Source of the DNA: Ruminococcus flavefaciens
Lineage (GTDB): Bacteria > Bacillota > Clostridia > Oscillospirales > Ruminococcaceae
Reading direction: 5' to 3'
Assembly (NCBI GenBank): GCA_004554385.1
Contig: SFMO01000023.1
Span: forward strand, 13,232 to 77,231
Length of the DNA: 64,000 nucleotides
Numbering within the stretch: position 1 is the first letter of the stretch; the number at the start of each line of letters is the position of its first letter. Under the pieces are notes generated by a model that was not told where the DNA came from, made no database searches, and worked only from the letters and a program-made list of their open reading frames with translations. Made by a program: the position numbers and the translations under genes. Below are positions 26,589-35,496 of this stretch, piece by piece.

Positions 26589-27653
26589 TTATCCTCCTGT
26601 AACAAGTCTTGCAATATCGTTATAGGTTGCGAATATCATAACTCCGAAGAGCAGCACCATTCCTGCAAGGTGAACATATCCCTCATGCTCGGGCTTGACA
26701 GGCTTGCGGCGTATGAGCTCTATAAAGCAGAAGAGCAGACGTCCGCCGTCCAGTCCGGGAACAGGAAGAAGATTGAATATTCCGACATTGATAGTGATGA
26801 GTGCAGTCATGTAGATTATCTTATAGATGGCGTCAGCCAGCGACTCGTTGTCCTTGGTCTGCTCGCTGATAGCTGTAACAACACCTACAGGTCCCGATAC
26901 CTCCTCCTTGCTTATCTGACCTGTCAGCATCTGCTTCAGAGAAAGACCGACAATATGAGTCATGGACATGAAGATATCGCCAGAGCCTTTTATTACTGTC
27001 AGAGGCGTTTTATCCTTATATACCACGCCGAAGTCGATAACTCCGCCGCCCTCAGCCTTATCCTCGAAGAAAATATCATTGAGGGTAAGTCTCTTGCCGT
27101 CACGCTTTACTACAACCTTGTGTCCCTCTTTGCTTGTGATACTGTCGAAAACATAATTCAAGTCAAGGGTACTGTATATCCTTGTACCGTCAACAGATAT
27201 AAGCTTGTCGCCGTGACGGAGTCCCGATTCATAGCTTGCAGCATAGTATGTGACTGTACCATCGTCGTTACGCTGACCGCTGAAGCCCTTGATAGTCGTT
27301 GTGGGCACCTGATCCATCATGCACACAAGTATCATCAGCATGACTATTCCGAGAACAAAGTTCATAGCCGCACCTGCCACCAGAACTATCATCCTCTTCC
27401 AGAGCTTGGCGTTGCGGAAGCTTCTCGGATCGCTGTTGGTGGAGTCCTCTCCCTCCATAGCGCAGTAGCCGCCTACAGGCAGAGCTCTGAGAGAATACTT
27501 TGTCTCGCCTTTTTTCTTCTGAAGGAGCTTAGGTCCCATACCTACAGAAAACTCCAGCACCTTTATGCCGCTTAGCTTTGCACATATGAAATGTCCGAAT
27601 TCATGGACTGTTACGATCAGTCCGAATATAAGTATCGCAATTATAATACCCAT
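26589..27653 (-). CDS. rseP: RseP-type site-2 intramembrane metalloprotease
   Basis: 354 residues. The zinc motif HEFGH sits at residues 17-21 in the first membrane helix, the second-site motif GLDGGRL near residue 296, and a PDZ domain at about 165-245 between them (GLRHGDKLISVDG). Four membrane helices are visible. It performs intramembrane cleavage of membrane-bound regulators such as anti-sigma factors. It lies at the conserved place between dxr and ispG, with rnz inserted after it. Confidence 0.96.
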   Translation of the reverse strand: MGIIIAILIFGLIVTVHEFGHFICAKLSGIKVLEFSVGMGPKLLQKKKGETKYSLRALPVGGYCAMEGEDSTNSDPRSFRNAKLWKRMIVLVAGAAMNFVLGIVMLMILVCMMDQVPTTTIKGFSGQRNDDGTVTYYAASYESGLRHGDKLISVDGTRIYSTLDLNYVFDSITSKEGHKVVVKRDGKRLTLNDIFFEDKAEGGGVIDFGVVYKDKTPLTVIKGSGDIFMSMTHIVGLSLKQMLTGQISKEEVSGPVGVVTAISEQTKDNESLADAIYKIIYMTALITINVGIFNLLPVPGLDGGRLLFCFIELIRRKPVKPEHEGYVHLAGMVLLFGVMIFATYNDIARLVTGG

Positions 27654-27677
27654 AGTCTGTTCCTTTCCTGAAGCAGC

Positions 27678-28829
27678 TTATTCAGCCGCGATCTGCTCCC
27701 TGACATACGCTCTTGCCGCGGTATCAGCCTTCATAACGTCATCATAGCTCTTTATCTCTGAAGGACCGAATTTATCCAGCACGGACGATACTATCTCGCC
27801 TATTTCTATGAAGCGGATCTCGTCATGGAGAAATGCTCTTACAGCTTCCTCATTGGCGGAATTGACCAGACATGGATACGCTCCGCCGCGCTTTATAGCC
27901 TCTATAGCCGCAGACAGACACTTGAAGGTGTCATAGTCGGGCTTTTCAAAGGTAAGCTTTCCGTAATCCGTAAGAGAAAGTCTTCCAGTAGGGCAGCTCA
28001 TTCTGTCAGGGTAAAGAAGGGCGTACTGTATAGGTATCTTCATATCTGGAACGCCCATCTGAGCTATTACAGAATAGTCGTTGTACTCAACAGCAGAGTG
28101 AACGACGCTCTGACGGTGAACGACGATCTCGATCTGATCGGGAGTAAGGTCAAAGAGCCATTTCGCCTCAATGAATTCCAGTCCCTTGTTCATCAGTGTA
28201 GCAGAATCGATGGTTATTTTATTGCCCATGTCCCAGTTCGGGTGGTGGAGTGCCTGCTCCTTGGTAACGCTTTTCAGCTCCTCATAGCTTCTTCCGAAAA
28301 ACGGTCCGCCCGAAGCCGTAAGGATTATCTTGCTGAGCTGAGCCCGTTTATTTCCCTGAAGGCACTGGAATATAGCCGAATGCTCGCTGTCTACGGGATA
28401 TATCCTCACTCCCTTGTCAGCAGCCGCCTTCATTACAAGCTCGCCGCCAGCCACAAGAGTCTCCTTGTTGGCAAGAGCAAGATCCTTTCCCGCTTCAATC
28501 GCTGTGAGAGTAGGAAGAAGTCCTACCATGCCCACGACTGAATTGAGAACAATATCAGCCTCATCAAGAGAAGCAAGCTTGCAAAGTCCCTCCATACCGC
28601 TGTAGAGCTTTACATCAAGGTCAGCGATACGGCTTTTCAGCTCGCCGTACTTCTCCTCGTTATAGATACAGGCATAGGCAGGGCGGAATTTCCTTATCTG
28701 CTGCTCTAATGCCTCAATGCTGCTGTGAGCCGCAAGGGCGGTTACTTTCAGACCGTGCTTCTCACATACCTCCAGCGACTGAGTACCTATGGAACCTGTC
28801 GAACCGAGTATCGACACCGTTTTATTCAT
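27678..28829 (-). CDS. dxr: 1-deoxy-D-xylulose 5-phosphate reductoisomerase Dxr (IspC)
   Basis: 383 residues. It makes MEP from DXP with NADPH. The N-terminal GSTGSIGTQS binds the dinucleotide, and the active-site regions LANKETLVAGG, PVDSEHSAI and ASGGPFF are present, followed by MGNKITIDSATLMNKGLE. Length is normal. Confidence 0.98.
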   Translation of the reverse strand: MNKTVSILGSTGSIGTQSLEVCEKHGLKVTALAAHSSIEALEQQIRKFRPAYACIYNEEKYGELKSRIADLDVKLYSGMEGLCKLASLDEADIVLNSVVGMVGLLPTLTAIEAGKDLALANKETLVAGGELVMKAAADKGVRIYPVDSEHSAIFQCLQGNKRAQLSKIILTASGGPFFGRSYEELKSVTKEQALHHPNWDMGNKITIDSATLMNKGLEFIEAKWLFDLTPDQIEIVVHRQSVVHSAVEYNDYSVIAQMGVPDMKIPIQYALLYPDRMSCPTGRLSLTDYGKLTFEKPDYDTFKCLSAAIEAIKRGGAYPCLVNSANEEAVRAFLHDEIRFIEIGEIVSSVLDKFGPSEIKSYDDVMKADTAARAYVREQIAAE

Positions 28830-28902
28830 TATATTTTCCCCTTTTCGCGGAAATAACTTCCTGATTGATATTATGTCAAAAGACCTTTATAAAATGCGAA
28901 AG

Positions 28903-28922
28903 GGACTATCCGTGAATAGTCC
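28903..28922 (-). terminator. Weak hairpin between cdsA and dxr
   Basis: 7-bp perfect stem GGACTAT/ATAGTCC (28903-28909 with 28916-28922) in the largest gap of this operon (105 nt). On the minus strand only CTTTCGCATTTT follows, so it would be at best a leaky terminator or an RNA-processing site. Confidence 0.4.
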
Positions 28923-28934
28923 GTTTCAGCAATA

Positions 28935-29813
28935 TCACTGTACGCCGAATATGGCGATAAATGCATAAAATGTAGGCAGCACGAAAAGAACGCTGTCAAA
29001 GCGGTCCATAAGTCCGCCGTGACCGGGCATTATCTTTCCGTAGTCCTTGAAGCCTATCTGGCGCTTTACCATAGATGCGGAAAGGTCGCCCACTGTACCG
29101 ATAACGGCACATACTATGCCTGTTGCGCAGGCTATAACAGCTCTCTTAGCAGTAAAGCCGTAGTAGGCAGAAAACGCAACAGCGTAGACGACAGCCGTTG
29201 TCACGATACCGCCCACAAGTCCCTCAATAGTCTTCTTGGGGCTTATCTCAGGGCAGAGCTTGTGCTTGCCTATTGCAACTCCTGTGAAGTAAGCTCCCGT
29301 ATCTGCTATCCATGCGCCGCAGAGTCCCATGATGAGCAGGAATAATCCGTTTTCAGAGTCATAGCGCTCCATACGAACCATAGTGGTCATAGCCTGCGGC
29401 ACAAGTATCATCACTGCAAGTACAAAGAATACCTGCTCGTAGCGTATCTCCTTGTGCTTTCTCAGCCATGTGACGAACACCAAAAAGGCGCAAAGAAGAA
29501 TTATCCCGAATACATATAAATTGTAATCATGGGCATAGCGCCACGCTTTGAATTCGTTATGCGGCAGTACAGCAGGTCCGTCCACCGAAAGCTTCGTGAA
29601 TATACCATAGAGTATCGGTACGGCAATTCCACAAGCCTCAGCTGCAATGAGTATGGGCAGGCACTTGTGGAGCTTCACCGCACGGATAAGCTCAAAGAGC
29701 ATTACTGCTATGATAGCCGCAACTGCAATGGGCAGTACTACAGTATCATGGAAAAACAGCACTGCACCGAGAAGTACAACGCCTACTGCTCCCGAAATGA
29801 TTCGTGTAAGCAT
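28935..29813 (-). CDS. cdsA: Phosphatidate cytidylyltransferase CdsA
   Basis: 292 residues from the ATG at 29811-29813, with GGAGG 6 nt upstream; a GTG one codon earlier is too close to that site. It makes CDP-diacylglycerol for phospholipids. About eight membrane helices are visible. The C-terminal family signature is clear: DLSASMVKRQIGFKDYG then PGHGGLMDRFDS. The ATG overlaps the uppS stop (TGATG). Confidence 0.97.
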   Translation of the reverse strand: MLTRIISGAVGVVLLGAVLFFHDTVVLPIAVAAIIAVMLFELIRAVKLHKCLPILIAAEACGIAVPILYGIFTKLSVDGPAVLPHNEFKAWRYAHDYNLYVFGIILLCAFLVFVTWLRKHKEIRYEQVFFVLAVMILVPQAMTTMVRMERYDSENGLFLLIMGLCGAWIADTGAYFTGVAIGKHKLCPEISPKKTIEGLVGGIVTTAVVYAVAFSAYYGFTAKRAVIACATGIVCAVIGTVGDLSASMVKRQIGFKDYGKIMPGHGGLMDRFDSVLFVLPTFYAFIAIFGVQ

Positions 29814-30562
29814 CACACACCTCCGAAGCGGCGGTTTCTGTGAGCGTACTCGATAAGAGCCTTGTCAAGCTCCTCGGGAGTAAAATCAGGCCAGAGAACG
29901 TCTGTATAATAGAACTCCGCATACGCACTCTGCCAGATGAGGAAGTTTGATATTCTCTGCTCACCGCTTGGTCGGATAAGCAGGTCAACATCGGGATAGC
30001 CTGCTGTATAGAGGTTATCGGAGATAGTCTGCTCTGTTATATCCTCCGGACGTATCTCGCCCTTTGCAGCCCTTTCAGCAAGAAGCTTTGCCGCATGAGT
30101 TATCTCGTCACGTCCGCCATAATTTACTGCCATGAGAATGGTCATCTCATCATAATCGGCGGAATCAGCCTCGAGCTTTTCCATTTTTTCGCGGATATCG
30201 TCAGCAAAGGCGCTCTTGTCGCCGAGGAATACCATTCTTGTATTTTCGCTGAGGAAGTTTCTTACATCAGCAAGGTAATCACGGAAAAGGTTCATAAGAG
30301 CGCCTACCTCTTCCTGTGAGCGCTTCCAGTTCTCTGTAGAGAAGGCATAGAAGCTTATGGTCTTGAGACCGATGTCCTTGCAGTGACGGACAATAGTACG
30401 GAAGTTCTTAGCTCCCTCACGATGTCCCAGTGAACGGGGCAGACCGCGCTTCTTAGCCCATCTGCCGTTTCCGTCCATAATAAAAGCTACGTGCTCGGGA
30501 AGCTTTTCGGGGAGCACAAGCTCAGAGGATTCTGTTTTATCTTTTTTACCAAATAATGCCAT
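29813..30562 (-). CDS. uppS: Undecaprenyl diphosphate synthase UppS
   Basis: 249 residues. This cis-prenyltransferase builds the C55 lipid carrier for cell-wall synthesis. The signature FIMDGNGRWAKKRGL contains the catalytic Asp, and DLLIRPSGEQRISNF and the end WPDF match the family. A short hydrophilic N terminus precedes the core. Confidence 0.98.
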   Translation of the reverse strand: MALFGKKDKTESSELVLPEKLPEHVAFIMDGNGRWAKKRGLPRSLGHREGAKNFRTIVRHCKDIGLKTISFYAFSTENWKRSQEEVGALMNLFRDYLADVRNFLSENTRMVFLGDKSAFADDIREKMEKLEADSADYDEMTILMAVNYGGRDEITHAAKLLAERAAKGEIRPEDITEQTISDNLYTAGYPDVDLLIRPSGEQRISNFLIWQSAYAEFYYTDVLWPDFTPEELDKALIEYAHRNRRFGGV

Positions 30563-30572
30563 ATCTCACCAA

Positions 30573-31127
30573 TCAAACAGTCATGATCTCTTTTTCCTTG
30601 TCTGCTACCATTTTATCAACGTCAGCACACATCTTGTCGGTAAGATCCTGTACCTTCTTCTCGCAGTCCTTGAGGTCGTCCTCAGTGATCTCCGAGTTCT
30701 TCTTCATTGCCTTGTATTTTTCCATTGTATCACGTCTGATAGAGCGTACAGTCACCTTACACTCCTCGCCGTACTTCTTAATGCTCTTGCAGAGCTCCTT
30801 ACGGCGGTCCTCAGTAAGCTGAGGGAATGCAAGACGGATAACATTTCCGTCGTTAACAGGCTGGATACCGATGTCAGAAGCCTGTAAAGCCTTTTCGATA
30901 AGCTTCAGTGTGGACTTATCCCATGGCTGGATAACAAGAATTCTTGCCTCTGAAACAGAAACTGCTGCCATCTGGTTAACAGGTGTAGGAGCTCCGTAGT
31001 AATCGACCATAACCTTATCGAGAACACCGGGATTTGCTCTTCCTGCACGGATAGAAGCAAACTCGTTTCCGAGGGCATTGAGGCTCTTGTTCATTTTTTC
31101 CTTTGCGAGATTAAGCTGTTCTTTCAT
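30573..31127 (-). CDS. frr: Ribosome recycling factor
   Basis: 184 residues, standard RRF length. The family features are GRANPGVLDKV and the tail AMKKNSEITEDD followed by a helical C terminus. It splits post-termination ribosomes with EF-G. It lies between pyrH and uppS, as in many Firmicutes. Confidence 0.98.
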   Translation of the reverse strand: MKEQLNLAKEKMNKSLNALGNEFASIRAGRANPGVLDKVMVDYYGAPTPVNQMAAVSVSEARILVIQPWDKSTLKLIEKALQASDIGIQPVNDGNVIRLAFPQLTEDRRKELCKSIKKYGEECKVTVRSIRRDTMEKYKAMKKNSEITEDDLKDCEKKVQDLTDKMCADVDKMVADKEKEIMTV

Positions 31128-31148
31128 GATCGTAAATTCCTTTCGATT

Positions 31149-31859
31149 TTAGTCCTCGGATACAACTGTTCCGATATTTGCGCCCATTACGGCGTCATAG
31201 ATATTGTCGGGACGGCTGAGGTCAAATACCAGCATCTTCATATGGTTATCGCGGCACATTGCAGCAGCAGTGCTGTCCATTACGCCGAGATCCTCGCCGA
31301 TGACCTGTGAAAAGCTGAGAGTATCGTACTTCTTAGCATCATCAAATTTATGGGGATCCTTGTCGTATACTCCGTCTACGAGAGTAGCCTTGAGAAGTAT
31401 ATCTGCATCGATCTCAACAGAACGAAGAGCAGCAGCTGTATCTGTTGAGAAGAATGGGTTACCTGTGCCGCAGCCGAAGATTACGATCCTTCCCTTGTCA
31501 AGATGTCTTACAGCTCTGTTGCGGATGTACGGCTCAGCAATAGCTGACATCTGAAGAGCTGTCTGTACTCTTACAACGCAGCCGAGAGATTCCAGTACAT
31601 CTGCAAGTGCAAGTGCATTCATTGTTGTAGCAAGCATACCGATGTGGTCTGCGCGTGTTCTGTCCATAGCTCCGCTTGAACGGCCTCTCCAGAAATTGCC
31701 GCCGCCGACAACTACAGCCACCTGAGCGCCTGCGTCAGCACACTTCTTTATACTCTGGCATATTTCTGTAACTACGTCATAGTTGAGACCTGTCTTTTTA
31801 TCGCCTGCAAGAGCCTCACCGCTGACCTTTAATAATATTCTTTTATACTTTGGTTCCAT
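31149..31859 (-). CDS. pyrH: UMP kinase PyrH
   Basis: 236 residues of the amino-acid kinase family. It phosphorylates UMP to UDP. Visible are KVSGEALAGDK, GGGNFWRGRSS and GTGNPFFSTDTAA. It heads the pyrH-to-polC operon. rpsB and tsf, its usual upstream neighbours, are about 28 kb away in this window. Confidence 0.98.
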   Translation of the reverse strand: MEPKYKRILLKVSGEALAGDKKTGLNYDVVTEICQSIKKCADAGAQVAVVVGGGNFWRGRSSGAMDRTRADHIGMLATTMNALALADVLESLGCVVRVQTALQMSAIAEPYIRNRAVRHLDKGRIVIFGCGTGNPFFSTDTAAALRSVEIDADILLKATLVDGVYDKDPHKFDDAKKYDTLSFSQVIGEDLGVMDSTAAAMCRDNHMKMLVFDLSRPDNIYDAVMGANIGTVVSED

Positions 31860-31891
31860 ATAAGCACCTCACAAAAAATTATCTATAGTAT

Positions 31892-31920
31892 ATTTTACAC
31901 TAATTTCATTATAATGTAAA
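31892..31920 (-). promoter_or_regulatory. SigA-type promoter of the pyrH-polC operon
   Basis: Minus strand: -35 TTTACA (31915-31920), 17-bp spacer and -10 TAAAAT (31892-31897), about 30 nt before the pyrH ATG. Confidence 0.75.
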
Positions 31921-32079
31921 GTCTATTCCTTCAAAAAAATCATTTTTACTGAAAAAATTTACATAGATTTTTCATTTTCTGCTCAGCTGAATTCACGGCA
32001 GTAACTCTCAACAGCCTCTATCGTACATTATGCCCAAAAATGTTGAAAATTTCTTGTCACGAATATTTTGGATTTTTCC

Positions 32080-32108
32080 TTGACAACTGCCGCTCATCGT
32101 GATATAAT
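32080..32108 (+). promoter_or_regulatory. Consensus promoter of the serine tRNA pair
   Basis: Perfect -35 TTGACA (32080-32085), 17-bp spacer and perfect -10 TATAAT (32103-32108), about 25 nt before the first tRNA. Confidence 0.9.
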
Positions 32109-32138
32109 ATAAAAGCTGATTCAAGCGGCAACAAAAAT

Positions 32139-32227
32139 GGAGAGGTATCGAAGCGGTCATAACGAGGCGGTCTTGAAAACCGTTTGACTTAACGGTCACG
32201 TGGGTTCGAATCCCACCCTCTCCGCCA
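32139..32227 (+). tRNA. tRNA-Ser (anticodon UGA)
   Basis: 89 nt including an encoded CCA. The acceptor stem GGAGAGG/CCTCTCC, a long variable arm (class II) and GGTTCGAATCC in the T arm are clear. The anticodon TGA is at 32174-32176 in loop CTTGAAA. Confidence 0.96.
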
Positions 32228-32264
32228 TTATTTTTTTATCGGTGAGTATCTCGCTCGTCGGTTT

Positions 32265-32354
32265 GCGGATTTACCCAAGTGGTGAAGGGGCTCCCCTGCT
32301 AAGGGAGTAGGTCGGGAAACCGGCGCGAGAGTTCAAATCTCTCAATCCGCGCCA
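32265..32354 (+). tRNA. tRNA-Ser (anticodon GCU)
   Basis: 90 nt including an encoded CCA. The acceptor stem GCGGATT/AATCCGC, a long variable arm and AGTTCAAATCT in the T arm are visible. The anticodon GCT is at 32298-32300. It shares the promoter 5' of the first serine tRNA. Confidence 0.96.
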
Positions 32355-32357
32355 ATA

Positions 32358-32383
32358 CCTGTATCTTCGGATACAGGTTTTTT
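32358..32383 (+). terminator. Intrinsic terminator of the tRNA operon
   Basis: 8-bp stem CCTGTATC/GATACAGG with TTCG tetraloop and six T, three bases after the second tRNA. Confidence 0.95.
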
Positions 32384-32525
32384 GTTATCTCCGTATCGGA
32401 TACTTCACAGCACCACGCTTTGACAAATAATTGTTTATATGTCAGTTAATTGCTATTTTTCACATAAAACAAGTATATTCTCTATAGGAAATATGCTATA
32501 CTTCTTGTAAAGGGAGGCGATCAGA

Positions 32526-33479
32526 ATGAAAGAAATGATCGGATTTAAGAAGGGCATCAATTTCGGCGGCTGGCTTTCACAGTGCAATTACGAAAAAAAG
32601 CACCTTGACACGTTTATCACCGAAAATGACTTCAAAACCGCAGCTTCATGGGGCATTGACCACATCCGTGTCCCCTTTGACTACAATATACTGGAAAACA
32701 GCGACGGCTCATTCAATGAGGAAGGCTTTGCTTACCTCACAATGGCTGTAAACGCCTGCAAAGCCAACGGACTGAATCTTATACTGGATCTTCACAAGAC
32801 CGCCGGCTTCTCTTTCGATTACTACGGCGAAAGTGAAAGCGGCTTCTTCGACAGCGAAGAGTATCAGGAGAGGTTTTACCGTCTCTGGGAGGAAATGGCG
32901 AGACGCTACGGCAGCCTCACCCCCAATGTCGCATTCGAGCTTCTCAACGAAGTCACCGACGAATGCTTCATAGACGCATGGAACAGGATAGTTAAGGTCT
33001 GCATAGGCAGGATCAGAAAAACAGCTCCCGATATACTCATCCTTGTGGGAAGCTATCACAATAACAGTGCAGACACTGTTCAGTTTCTCGATGAGCCCTT
33101 TGACGAAAATGTAATATACAATATGCACTGCTATGAGCCCCTTAAATTCACCCATCAGGGCGCTTACTGGACAGATGCTATCATTCCTGAGGAGCGTATG
33201 GCTTTTGAGGAAAGCATAACCTCCGAGGAGTACTTCGAGGAGCTTTTCTCCACCGCTATCGCCAAGGCTGAAAAGTACGGCACAGGTCTTTACTGCGGCG
33301 AATACGGCTGTATCGACGTTGTTTCCCCCGAGGACACACTGAAATGGTACAGAACTATCAACTCCGTTTTCAGAAAGCATGATATCGGCAGAGCCGCATG
33401 GAACTACAAGGCAATGGATTTCGGTCTTTCCGATGACAGACTCAGCGAGGTCCACGACAAGCTCATAGAATTACTGTAA
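32526..33479 (+). CDS. Glycoside hydrolase family 5, probably cytoplasmic
   Basis: 317 residues. The GH5 TIM barrel is recognised from INFGGWLS, the conserved DHIRVPFD, the acid/base Glu142 in LLNEVTDE, His201 in YNMHCYEP, and the nucleophile Glu259 in YCGEYGC. There is no signal peptide, dockerin or carbohydrate-binding module, so it should act inside the cell on imported oligosaccharides, unlike cellulosomal GH5 enzymes. The exact linkage (beta-glucan, mannan or other) is not decidable here. GGGAGG precedes the ATG. It is monocistronic between the tRNA terminator and its own terminator. Confidence 0.92.
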   Translation: MKEMIGFKKGINFGGWLSQCNYEKKHLDTFITENDFKTAASWGIDHIRVPFDYNILENSDGSFNEEGFAYLTMAVNACKANGLNLILDLHKTAGFSFDYYGESESGFFDSEEYQERFYRLWEEMARRYGSLTPNVAFELLNEVTDECFIDAWNRIVKVCIGRIRKTAPDILILVGSYHNNSADTVQFLDEPFDENVIYNMHCYEPLKFTHQGAYWTDAIIPEERMAFEESITSEEYFEELFSTAIAKAEKYGTGLYCGEYGCIDVVSPEDTLKWYRTINSVFRKHDIGRAAWNYKAMDFGLSDDRLSEVHDKLIELL

Positions 33480-33485
33480 AAAACA

Positions 33486-33522
33486 GCTATCCCCTTCGCA
33501 AAATGCAAAGGGGATATTTTTT
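33486..33522. terminator. Bidirectional terminator between GH5 and the sigma/anti-sigma operon
   Basis: Stem ATCCCCTT-CGCA / TGCAAAGGGGAT with one mismatch. There is an A run on the left and six T on the right, so it can end transcripts from both convergent genes. Confidence 0.88.
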
Positions 33523-35485
33523 ACTGCTCTGCGGTTTTCGTATAGCCTGAAGGATCAAAATATATGTATCCCAGCGGTTGGTCAATGTTTATGCTGTTTA
33601 CGCTCATTTCCAATACCTCATCAATATCTGTGCGTTCTGTACTTTTCAGAACTATTCCCGTTCTCAGGTCAACATATTTTTCAGCTGTATAAGTTGCTCC
33701 GCCAAACTCTATGACTGCACACTGTCTGCCGAGCACCTCCTCTGTTCTCTCAATATGCCAGCCGTCAAAATCGCGCATCTCAAAAGTAGAAGGGTAAAGG
33801 CATTCTCTGCCCAGCTGACCAAATACCGTATCTCCGAGGAATGCAAAATTTTCTAAATTGCCGCTCTCAGTGTAATAGTCTATAACGCGGTAATTATCGG
33901 GAATAAATCGACTATCCTTAACAGTTACATCTTCTTCGCTTTCGGTATATGTCTTGTTGATATTATCCGCATTGATCCACATATTGTTATACATGCAAAT
34001 CGTTGTATCATAGTCTGAGCCGCCGTTAATGTCTTTGCAATCCACATAGATATATCTTCCTGCGTTATCTGCCAGACAATGCTCATTCTTTTCCCATATC
34101 TCGTTCTGATACTCTCTTTTGTAATAGTACGACATATCTGCTGTATCGAAATATCTTGACGAATTCAGCATAAGGTGATAGATATAGCTCTTATTTTCGA
34201 GAGTATTCCTTTCTTCATAGTCTGAAGCTTCAAGTATTTTTGCGGCATACTTCTCAACATCGACCCTCTTGAATTCATATCCGCCATTTTTAATCACGTT
34301 GTTGACTTCATCAAAAACTGCGACCGCTTCGTCAAAATCTGAATATACCAGCTGCTCGTGGAGCTGAAGGTCAGCAAACTCGCCTGATTCCTCCTGAGCA
34401 GAGACTTTGTCTTCAAGAACCGGGAATACAGTATTACTATTGTATACTACCTGACCTTCGCTATTTTTGAGCGCTACCCAGAAGGAAGCGATCTTCCATT
34501 CATCATTCTCGGGAAGGAGCTCTATCTCGGCTTTTACCTTCTCTCCGTCAGGTCTTTCATATACTCTGGTGCAGGTAACAAGCTTATCAAGTGGTACAGG
34601 CTGCTGCTCCTCGTCGTACATAATTCTGTTCATAGCCAGCAGCTCACCGCCCTCTTTAAACTCAGAGGATACAAGCTTGTAATTGCTGAAGTTATATAAG
34701 CTGTCAAAGTCCTGTGAAATAGATGCATTGGGCTCACACAGGCTCTGTGCGTATATCTTGCCGTTATAGTTGATAAACGTCTTTACATACTTATTTGCCA
34801 AAGAGTCGTCCTTGAAGTCATAGCCGACTTCAAAACCGCTGAGGTCTCCGCCCAGATATCTGTTACGTGATTCATAGATAAATGTAGCATCAAGGATCTC
34901 TTCTATCTCCTCAACAGTATCTATCCTCTCGTCTGTAACAGCGTAATAATACTTGGTAAGATTCATTATCTTACCGACCTCGGGAGCGTAATCGTCCTTA
35001 TTGAACCATATCCCATCATTCAGGTCGATACTGTCAGTTGTAGGATACTGAGGCTTTTCGAGCATTTCAAGACTGCTTACAAGCTTATCCACGACCGCGT
35101 CATCACTGAATATTTCTGCCGATGTCGAATTCTCTGCCGTGGTGACAGTTATGTCGGAATCACTGCTCTGATTCATGTGCTGTATCTTTGATGAACGTGA
35201 CAGCATCACGCCTCCGCACACGCCGCCGAACAGCACAACAGCTGCCGCTGCAGCCGAGAAATATCTGTACAGCTTCGGACGTCTGTAGCGCTCGACTCCC
35301 TCAGCGCTGACGATAAATCCGTCATCAGCACCCTCACTCTCTCCTGCCTTCATTATATTATACTTTCTTTTGCTTATTTCATATATCTTTTCTTTTCTCT
35401 TGTCATCCACCGCTTTATACCTCGATGATATCTTCTCGATATCTGATTCTTTTTTGCTGAATATCATATCAAGCTCATCTTTCAT
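33521..35485 (-). CDS. Single-pass membrane protein with large exported domain, putative anti-sigma factor
   Basis: 654 residues. An N-terminal cytoplasmic region of about 75 residues is charged and helical (SSRYKAVDDKRKEKIYEISK). One membrane helix follows at about 76-95, then a Ser/Thr-rich stretch and a large exported region of about 540 residues. The exported part has no recognised motif and is rich in Tyr, Asp and Asn; it may sense a surface signal. It starts 11 nt after an ECF sigma factor gene. That arrangement and topology are typical of anti-sigma factors, but the cytoplasmic part does not show a clear ZAS or RsgI signature, so the role is inferred from context. Confidence 0.72.
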   Translation of the reverse strand: MKDELDMIFSKKESDIEKISSRYKAVDDKRKEKIYEISKRKYNIMKAGESEGADDGFIVSAEGVERYRRPKLYRYFSAAAAAVVLFGGVCGGVMLSRSSKIQHMNQSSDSDITVTTAENSTSAEIFSDDAVVDKLVSSLEMLEKPQYPTTDSIDLNDGIWFNKDDYAPEVGKIMNLTKYYYAVTDERIDTVEEIEEILDATFIYESRNRYLGGDLSGFEVGYDFKDDSLANKYVKTFINYNGKIYAQSLCEPNASISQDFDSLYNFSNYKLVSSEFKEGGELLAMNRIMYDEEQQPVPLDKLVTCTRVYERPDGEKVKAEIELLPENDEWKIASFWVALKNSEGQVVYNSNTVFPVLEDKVSAQEESGEFADLQLHEQLVYSDFDEAVAVFDEVNNVIKNGGYEFKRVDVEKYAAKILEASDYEERNTLENKSYIYHLMLNSSRYFDTADMSYYYKREYQNEIWEKNEHCLADNAGRYIYVDCKDINGGSDYDTTICMYNNMWINADNINKTYTESEEDVTVKDSRFIPDNYRVIDYYTESGNLENFAFLGDTVFGQLGRECLYPSTFEMRDFDGWHIERTEEVLGRQCAVIEFGGATYTAEKYVDLRTGIVLKSTERTDIDEVLEMSVNSINIDQPLGYIYFDPSGYTKTAEQ

Positions 35486-35496
35486 ATCCTATCCTC

